Shown: positions 55,865-64,000 of the stretch, piece by piece
Position numbering within the stretch: the stretch's first letter is position 1
Layout of the letters: every line of letters begins with the position of its first letter
NCBI GenBank assembly: GCA_963995505.1
Contig: OZ023190.1
Location: forward strand, 16,052,092-16,116,091
Length of the DNA stretch: 64,000 nucleotides
Source of the DNA: Hypericum androsaemum
Taxonomy: Eukaryota > Streptophyta > Magnoliopsida > Malpighiales > Hypericaceae
Direction: 5' to 3'
Notes under the pieces: model-generated
What the model saw: only the letters and a program-made list of their open reading frames with translations
What the model was told of the DNA's origin: nothing
Databases searched by the model: none
Position numbers and translations under genes: made by a program

Positions 55865-56555
55865 TGATACCGGTAAAATGGAGACGTGAGGAGGGAACAC
55901 AAGAGCACACTCGGATAAGGCCCTTCACTCGTTGGAATCCATCAATAAGATCAGGAAGATACTATACACTCGATGGAATCCACCAAGGAGTTTCGAGCAC
56001 TCGTCACCTTAAGGAATCCACCTAAAGACTAAGAGGATAACTATAAGAAATCCATCTTCTAAATCAATTCAATAGACTCATAAGATACTCTTTTCTTTAT
56101 TTTCCAATATCTCTTACATCCTTACAAAGATTGCTTTATATAGGCCTAGAATACATGACATTTTAACTTCATAATAACTCTTCTCGGATTTCTAAACATA
56201 TCTTACGAAATGACTCATAATTTTTACTACATAACTCTGAAGTATGAACTGTTTGATTCTTTGGAAACTAGACATCCAGACCTTTCCAATGATATCTTAT
56301 TTGACCATATTTAATGAAGTTGTGGTCCCAAAATGTCTCTGTAAAGTGACCCTTAGAATCTGTCTTCTAGAATTCTGTCTTATGATGGAAAAATAACAAT
56401 AACGTCTTCTTGGAGCCTCCAAATGACTGTTCATTTGAAGCATACGAAACTAGACATATAGGGCTTTCCAACCGTATGGCTCATTTTCTGATTCACTGTC
56501 AATTAATAGTTGTTGACGTTCAAAGTCGGACTTCCTGCTGGCCCATTCTGGATCA
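55865..56555 (-). repeat. 3' LTR of the short gypsy element
   Basis: 691 bp. Next to it (56556-56600) on the minus strand is an ACTCGAGGACGAGT block, typical of the end of gypsy pol before the polypurine tract. Confidence 0.85.
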
Positions 56556-56677
56556 TTCGCTTCTGCTGTGTTGGAACTCGTCCTCGAGTTCTCTACATCA
56601 TTTGCTTGTGATTTAAGTATATCACCACGGCCTCTCGAAATGTGCTAATTACAAAGACAAATCCAAACCAAATCTCT

Positions 56678-57211
56678 TTATTTAAAAGTGGTTTGCTTGG
56701 GATGCTTACCCGTATTCTTTTTCTTGACTTTATCTTCGCCATCTCTATAAGAATGTATTGCTGGGATAAGAGTCACATAAAACATACTACTTGGAATTAA
56801 TAACCCGGGAAAGACATCGATGTAGTGTTGGATGTCTTTTGTAAATGGTAGATCCGGAGGAATTTCAACACTTAGAATATCTTGAAATTCATCAAGAATT
56901 GGCTGAACTATTTGAGAAACATTCTCATTTTTTCCATTCTCCACCATCACAAGAGCATAACCTTTGTTAGAGAGCAAAAAGGTTCCCTCTTCTTTAGAGG
57001 GTTTCAAAATATCCTCAAGTTTAGAAGATTTTAAATTATCCTTTATTCCATCATCATCATGTTCGACACCTAAGAGACGAAGAATCAAAAGAATCTCACC
57101 TTCATCAAGCTCGTCTTGCTCACCATGGTAGGAGTCATAAATAGGTTCACCACTAACTTCAACGATTTGATCAACATCCTTTGAATCATGATACAAATCA
57201 TCACGTTCCAA
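56678..57211 (-). pseudogene. Gypsy pol remnant (protease/reverse transcriptase junction)
   Basis: 177 codons. Acidic first half (DELDEGEILLILRLLGVEHD); second half carries ILDEFQDILSVEIPPDLPFT and KDIQHYIDVFPG, the segment just before the first reverse transcriptase motif in gypsy elements (DIQH.ID..PG). The reverse transcriptase proper is replaced by about 100 bp of tail, so the frame ends in unrelated residues. Confidence 0.75.
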
Positions 57212-57302
57212 AATTTCACAACATTCGAGACGCTGATGTGTCTCCTCAAATCATCCAACTCGTTAAACGGGGCCATCACTAACCGTAGCTCTGATACCAA
57301 TT

Positions 57303-57984
57303 TGATACCGGTAAAATGGAGACGTGAGGAGGGAACACAAGAGCACACTCAGATAAGACCCTTCACTAGATAGAATCCACCAACGAGATCGAGAAGACAC
57401 TCTACACTCGATGGAATCTACCAAGGAGTTTCTAGCACTCATCACCAAAGGAATCCACCTAATGGCTAAGAGGATAACTAGAAGAAATCCATCTTCTAAA
57501 ACAAGTCAATAGATTCATAAGATACTCTTTTCTTTATTTTCCAATATCTCTTACATCCTTACAAAAGTTGCTTTATATATGCCTAGGATACATGACATTT
57601 TAACTTCATAATAACTCTTCTCAGATTTCAGAACACATCTTACGAAACGACTCACAATTTTTACTACACAACTCCAAAGTATGAACCGTTTGGTTCTTTG
57701 GAAACTAGACATTCAGACTTTTCCAATGATGTCTTATTTGACCATATTTAATGAAATAATGGTGCCGAAATATCTCTGTAAAGTGAATCTTAGAATCTAT
57801 CTTCTAGAATTATGTGTTATGATAGAAAATAGCAATAACTTCTTGGAGACTCCAAATGACTGTTAATTTGAAGCGTACGAAACTTGACACAGGGCTTTTC
57901 AACCGTATATGGGTCGTTTTATGATTCATTATTAACAGTTGTTGACGTTCAAAGTCGAACTTCCTATTAGACCATTCTGGATCA
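57303..57984 (-). repeat. 5' LTR of the short gypsy element
   Basis: 682 bp; aligned with the left LTR through GGTAAAATGGAGACGTGAGG and CATACCATATTT-like blocks with frequent transitions. Adjacent to the primer site. Confidence 0.85.
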
Positions 57985-58137
57985 GACATATTAGTAAAAT
58001 CTGCTTGACTTAGTTGACATATTATCAAGAATTGTAAAAAAAAATTTATTATCATCCAAATGTAATACACATGTGAAAGTGGAGATATTGGTTCTGAATT
58101 AAATCTGATAGAATGAAAAAATCAACATTACTTTACA

Positions 58138-58227
58138 TGCAATCCGACCGAACCACACTCCAATTTTAGTAAAAAATAAACCAGGGGATTGGTACCAGGT
58201 TTATCGAACCGCAGTTTTAAAACATTG
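58138..58227. mobile_element. Remnant of the hAT MITE family seen at 38011-38607
   Basis: Ends GCAGTTTTAAAACATTG, the inverted form of the 38011 tip, and shares the ACCGAACC-rich inner sequence. The other end and target duplicates are not visible. Confidence 0.6.
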
Positions 58228-58709
58228 CGTAAAAACTGTCATGCATACACTTATAAGTGGTCGAGATGTGATGTGAAATGCAGATGCAACCATCTGTTGA
58301 ATTGACATTCTTTTCCAGTTTACAGGACCACCAAGCGTAGGGACAACTAGAGAACCTAAAATATACTTCCCCAAGTAAGGGCGGGGGTAGTTTGGGATAA
58401 TATATGAGCTAGCAGGTGTCACACCCTTGAGATTCATAATAATTCAAGTTCCCGTCATCCAAACCGCTACCGGAACAAAAGGTCACGACTTCACTCCAAC
58501 TCCAGCAAAACCGAGTAAACAACAAGGTCTACTCTTGGAGTAAACAAAACTGAGTAGCACATCCCTACTCCAGCAACAAAAGGTCTACTAAGATCGGAAC
58601 CACGGCTGCTACCCAAACGATCTTGGCATATTTCAAGTTCTTATAAATGGATAATAACACTAAGTAGAGTTCCTGGCAATGAGCCGAAGAACAAAGAGCT
58701 GTTATAACC
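58228..58709. other. RPS18 3' flank
   Basis: Contains a 78-codon minus-strand ORF (58437-58201) that runs into the MITE remnant and is not supported. The stretch from about 58450 to 58709 is probably the RPS18 3' untranslated region. Confidence 0.5.
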
Positions 58710-59760
<1,051 letters not shown>

Positions 59761-59762
59761 GG

Positions 59763-59836
59763 TTAGGGTTCCAACACGCGGGCGGGGCGGCTTCTTCTCT
59801 CTTCTCGGACAGGATAGAGGAGGGTCGTTAGGGTTT
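59763..59836 (-). promoter_or_regulatory. Telo-box elements of the RPS18 promoter
   Basis: AAACCCTAA at 59836-59828 and AACCCTAACC just before the start codon (59769-59760) on the minus strand, with TGGGCA-type site II sequence at about 59848. Telo boxes with site II motifs are the usual promoter signature of plant ribosomal protein genes. Confidence 0.65.
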
Positions 59837-60893
59837 TGGTTTTATAATGGGCATTTGTATTAACAATGGTTAATACATGGCTTATTTTCTCTTTGGTACT
59901 CTTCTTTTGTATGATTGCAAATTGAGTACAATTAAAACTGCGGTAGAGCTGGCTTGTAAATAAAGCACCACCACACCACACTAATAGAAATTGTTTAGTT
60001 AGTAAAATAATTAATTCAAATAATAGAATCATTAAAAGATATACCCCGAATTTACCAAAAGAAATAACCCCCGAAAAAATATCGACAGTAAGTATGACTT
60101 CAAAAATGAGAGGTTTCCCAAACAACAAATATTACATACAACGAAACAAAGAGAGCAAAAATTACCAATTAAATTTAGTATATGAGATCCTGAATTTAAG
60201 TTAGTTTAAATTTTATAAATATAAAAAAATTATCTTTTAAATAGGCTCGAGAAAAATAACAAAAAACACAAATCATAAAAGAAACAGATTTATAGAATGC
60301 CACGTGACATGGCTCCTCCTCCTTATAGCAATTTTTAATTCCTATTAAAAAATTTAAGAGGTAAATCTTATACACGAGTTCAACCCATTTGTAATTTTTG
60401 ATATGCAATTTTCTTCGGAAAGCTCTCCAACACACTTTTTTTGTGGAGAAAAACTGAAAAACTTAGGCAGGTTAATTTTTGTTTTCTTCAGGTGAAAATT
60501 GACCTACCGACTCTTAAAAAACGAAGCATGACCCATTATCATCCTACCACTTTGTGTTGGTGTCTTCGACACACCTTGATAGTGCAAAGACGTCACGTGT
60601 CACCCTTCCCTTAAGGCAAAATTACATGCAGTAGTAGTAGTAGTTCCAAGTTCCCACCTCTTCTTCCACCTCCCCTGGTCCTGCACTCGCTCTCTTAACT
60701 GCTCCACTCCATTTTCGCGGATAACGATCAACCCCACGACCAGGTAACTCCCATTATTCCTCGTCAGAAACCAACCAGATTTCTGCGGTCCAGAAAGATT
60801 CGGGTTTCTTCTTCTTCTTCTTCTTCACGTGCATGCAGTGTTTGGGAAGAGATCTATCTTCTTCCCGAGGCTTGTCGGAAAAATCCTAGAGGA
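59837..60893. other. Region between divergent RPS18 and LAZ1-like genes
   Basis: AT-rich in the RPS18-proximal 600 bp; the LAZ1-proximal part has a (GTA)n run near 60632 and a (CTT)n run at about 60808-60826, likely in the LAZ1-like 5' untranslated region. No gene. Confidence 0.6.
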
Positions 60894-63449
60894 ATGGAAT
60901 CTTTGATGGTTTATGAATTGACGGTCGAGGATAGCTACAAGCGTTTGCATCCACGTGCTCTTATCGTCGGCGGGTGCTCTGCCCTCGTGGCGGTGACGCT
61001 TTCCTTGTACCTCAGCCTCCAGCATCTTAGATCCTACACCAATCCCTCAGTCCGTTCTGTTCTGTTCTTTTCTTATCTTATATATTCTAATTCCTGTTAC
61101 TGTCTCCCCTAGATTACGAACAGTCATATCCGTTATTTGGATGATTCATGCGTATCCGATTCTATAATTTGATAGATGTTTGTGTCTGGACACTGTGAGC
61201 GATATGGAGGTGTGTGTGTCTGAATCCCGATTCGCTCCTTTTTTATGCAGGAGCAGAAGTGGATCGTAGGGGTCATATTTTTGGTCCCAGTATACGCTAC
61301 AGAGTCGGTCAGTCTCCCTCTTTTGGCTGGCTGCAGTCAACACTTGAGATTATTGTAACATTGTTCCGCTGTCCGCGAACCGGCTTTGATGTTTTCCCGG
61401 ATTTGATCAAAGAAGTAGTTGTTTATTTTGTATGGTTTGTTCCCGCAGGTTATATCATTATGGAATCCAAATTACTCTCTCGTTTGTGATACTCTTAGAG
61501 ATTGCTATGAAGCATATGCCCTGTATTCCTTTGGGAGCTACCTCGTTGCTTGTCTAGGTAAGCTGCAATCTTTATTGGATTTTCTTTGTTTTAAATTGTG
61601 TTTCTCTAGATCGGCTCCCTGTGATTGTTGCCTATAGTTGAGTTTCAGCTGCTTCAATCAATTATGACAGATTAACCAATCACTATCGCCATTCGGACCT
61701 GTTTTCACATCTTTGGATTTTATGTTTTCCTCTATATTGTGTTGTTGTTGTTGTTTGGTTTGGAGGTCTGATCTCGGAAGAATGTGCCGAGATTTAATAG
61801 TGGAATATCTCTGATCAACTCATTTGAATCAGTTGTTGAAATTTGTCATAGCACGCAACTGATACAGAACAGTTTTTGCCAGGCGGTGAACGGAGGGTCA
61901 ATGATATGCTTGACGATCAATCTAGAAAACAGGTTGGAAAGCCGTTATTAGAAGGAGGGCGAGAAAATCAAAATTATCAGAGCAGGTCCTTTTGGAACTT
62001 TTTCTTCCAGCCATGTTCTATTGGAAGTAATCTCTTCACAATAGAGAAGTTCGGTCTTGTTCAATATGTAAGCTCCTGAGATTCCTTATAGACCCTATGG
62101 TTACGACTCTCTCAATTCCAATATTCTTGCTTTTAACTCAGATGATTCTGAAGACATTTTGCGCATTCTTGGCATTTCTGCTGGAGCTCCTGGGAGTTTA
62201 TGGTGATGGGGAATTCAAGTGGTACTATGGGTAATTTCATACGACCTGCTCGAAAATATCCAGCAACCTCATTGTTCGGAGAATTTTGTTCTCTTGCTCG
62301 TTGGTAGTTTTTCCCTTTTGGTATCTGCTGACTCAAATTGGCCTTTTGCAGTTATCCATACATAACTGTAGTTCTGAACTTCAGTCAGATGTGGGCATTA
62401 TATTGCCTTGTGCAGTTTTACAACGTCACACATGAAAGACTTAAGTCGATAAGGCCACTCCCAAAGTTCATCAGCTTCAAGGCTATTGTCTTTGCCACAT
62501 GGTGGCAGGGTGTGGGCATTGCATTGCTAAGTTTCTACAGGGTCCTGCCTAATGGAGGGAAGTTCCAGATAATACTTCAAGAATTTCTGGTTTGCGTCGA
62601 AGTAAGTTGTTTTCAATCGAAAAAACATGGTTATTTTTCCTTCTTTATGCGTTTGGTGCAAAGAGATTGTGAAAAGCTTTCTACCTTGCTTTTATAAGTA
62701 GAAGTTGTGACGTCTCTGGGTTAAAACCGTAGGAACTCCAAGTCAAATTTGCTCATTGGTTGAATTGCTTTTTTAACTTGTGCTGAACCTTGTTATATAC
62801 ACGAGCAAGAATTTCCTCAGGAAACCTGTTTGTTTTGTTGGATGGCAGTTTACAACATGTGACGCAGCCCAAGCATGAACAGCAATTATATGGTTATTTC
62901 ATGACAGCATATTCATGAGTCTACTATGGTTTGGCAGATGGCCATTGCAGCACTGGCTCATATGTTCGTGTTCTCGGCAGAACCTTATCAATACATCCCT
63001 TCTTCAAAGTATAAAAGAGTGATGGCCGAGACAACCAGAGCAGAAGTGAAGGTGGGGAAAGGGGATAGCAAGAAGCCAGCAATTATTGAAAGGACGGAAT
63101 TGCAGGTCGACTTTCCTGGAACAAGCGTCACTGAGAGTGTTCAAGACATCGTTGTCCAAGGAGGCCAATGTGTAAGTCCCCCACTATGCAGTTGAATGGT
63201 CGGAAAACATGTTTTTAAGTTTCGATCAACCCAGTCATTTAGAATCACGCTTCTGAAGAACAGGTCGTGAAGGACGTCGTGTTGACGATCAATCAAGCAA
63301 TAGGACCAGTTGAGAAGGGTGTGACAAAGATCCAAGAAACTTTCCGAAGGAAGTCGGATAGTTCAGAAGAGGAGGAAGAGGTCAACATTGAGGTGGAGGA
63401 GCACATTGAACAAACTATGGAAGGAAATCAGAGTCATGTCGATGTCTAA
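60894..63449 (+). CDS. LAZ1-family (DUF300/TMEM184) membrane protein
   Basis: Exons 60894-61049, 61251-61307, 61449-61557, 61883-62067, 62142-62230, 62352-62601, 62938-63171, 63264-63449; 421 residues, phases consistent. LAZ1 proteins are seven-helix membrane proteins of the organic solute transporter alpha-like group; Arabidopsis LAZ1 affects vacuole form, brassinosteroid signalling and cell death. Seen here: helices at ALIVGGCSALVAVTLSLYLS, EQKWIVGVIFLVPVYA and MILKTFCAFLAFLLELLGVY. Family blocks are RDCYEAYALYSFGSYLVACL, GDGEFKWYYGYPYITVVLNF, FKAIVFATWWQGVGIALLSF and AALAHMFVFSAEPYQY. An acidic tail follows (SDSSEEEEEVNIEVEEHIEQ). Introns interrupt the helices as in other plant members. 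Which paralogue it is cannot be told. Confidence 0.92.
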
Positions 63450-63657
63450 AGAGGAAAAGTACGCAAATTAAATGTTTAGTAACTCAATTAACAGCTTTGC
63501 TTGTTGATGCATGTTCACTTAGAGCAGTCGCATTTTTCTGAACTCCACATGGGTTTCATCTGTTACTTAACCAGGAAGAACTTGTGAGGCAAATCATATA
63601 CACAACCATACAAAAAGAATAATATACAAAAGCTAGGCGAAGAAGAAATCCTGCGGT

Positions 63658-63978
63658 TTAGCTTCCGTTGCTTCCTGAACAGCAAATTGCAGTGCAGCAC
63701 TCGAAGCAGCCGAACCAAGCCAACGCTGTACAACATTGCGTCAACACTATGGCGCATTGGTTATTCATCTTGGAGCAGCACTGGATGCAGCACATGCAAC
63801 AGCACCGGGTCCATATCTTGCCACAGCAACCTGATGCTGCTCGCAAAAAGACCTCGGCTGCTTCCGGCATCTTTGGTTCTTCAACACCCGGACGAGTATT
63901 GTCGGCGGTAGCGGCTAAGTTGCCGAAGCCCACACCCATTTTCTGCAGCAATATTTTCTCCGGGGTTTTGGGTGGTGA
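63658..63978 (-). CDS. Cysteine-rich small protein, last exon (5' end outside window)
   Basis: A splice acceptor (CTTCCAG) ends at 63979; the exon reads SPPKTPEKILLQKMGVGFGN and on to a stop at 63658. Middle part GNLAATADNTRPGVEEPKMP, then PEAAEVFLRAASGCCGKIWT and a C-terminus of Cys clusters (RCCCMCCIQCCSK, QCCTALAWFGCFECCTAICC). I recognise this as a conserved plant family of unknown function. The Cys clusters lie in hydrophobic surroundings and could be lipid-modified or metal-binding; no signal peptide is visible in this exon. The first exon(s) lie beyond 64000. Confidence 0.75.
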   Translation of the reverse strand, partial: SPPKTPEKILLQKMGVGFGNLAATADNTRPGVEEPKMPEAAEVFLRAASGCCGKIWTRCCCMCCIQCCSKMNNQCAIVLTQCCTALAWFGCFECCTAICCSGSNGS

Positions 63979-64000
63979 CTGGAAGATAAAAGCAAAGTTA

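Larger units (their letters stand above)
55865..57984 (-). mobile_element. Short internally deleted Ty3/gypsy LTR element
   Basis: Direct LTRs 55865-56555 (691 bp, 3' LTR) and 57303-57984 (682 bp, 5' LTR), both TGATACCGG to CTGGATCA. Primer site TGGTATCAGAGC on the minus strand ending at 57288, next to the right LTR. The 747 bp inside retains only a gag-like start and a piece of pol. Flanks GGCGT and GACAT agree at three of five bases, so the target duplicates have mutated. The LTRs have many differences and small indels, so this is an old insertion. Confidence 0.85.

Noticed and set aside
58201..58437. 78-codon ORF beside RPS18
   Set aside because: Runs into the MITE remnant, no splice or family support.

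Overview
This is a plant nuclear genome window. The genes have short exons with GT/AG introns, and all recognisable proteins are plant families (JAZ/TIFY, LHCA5, COQ9, LSM1, RPS18, LAZ1/DUF300, GH28 polygalacturonase). It suggests a eudicot with a moderately sized, retrotransposon-rich genome; I cannot name the species.

Positions 1-16872 are one nest of LTR retrotransposons. A Ty1/copia element on the minus strand, whose left end lies outside the window, carries two insertions. One is a young Athila-like Ty3/gypsy element with only gag and protease (1728-9092, target duplication CATAT). The other is a 2.5 kb solo LTR (9923-12427, target duplication TATAG). The outer copia has an unusually long (2.1 kb) leader with a 200-residue ORF upstream of gag, and a 28-bp-period array of G-box palindromes in its LTR.

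Positions 16873-23096 hold a complete five-exon JAZ repressor gene (minus strand), a hAT-type MITE on its far side, and a Pack-MULE-like element just upstream of it that has captured a piece of a HIR/SPFH gene.

Positions 23097-45235 are a direct tandem duplication. Unit B (39148-45235) joins smoothly to an intact polygalacturonase gene (43218-47113). Unit A (23097-39147) ends inside intron 2 of its own copy, so that copy lost its 5' exons. Unit A has since received a 1 kb MULE-type element, a Cassandra-type solo LTR with a 5S rRNA-like segment, a RING-H2 gene fragment, a 387 bp MITE, two copia elements in the last exon, and a hAT MITE in exon 3. Unit B supplies the empty site for several of these, so the insertions can be read almost to the base.

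Positions 47114-64000 are gene-dense: LHCA5 (+), a broken pollen receptor-like kinase (+), COQ9 (+) convergent with LSM1 (-), a short internally deleted gypsy element, RPS18 (-), a LAZ1-family membrane protein (+) and the 3' exon of a cysteine-rich protein (-). The genes are ordinary housekeeping, photosynthesis and signalling genes with no shared pathway; the unusual biology lies in the mobile elements and the duplication. All exon coordinates were derived by hand from splice consensus, phase and family similarity; total lengths divide by three in every gene model given.
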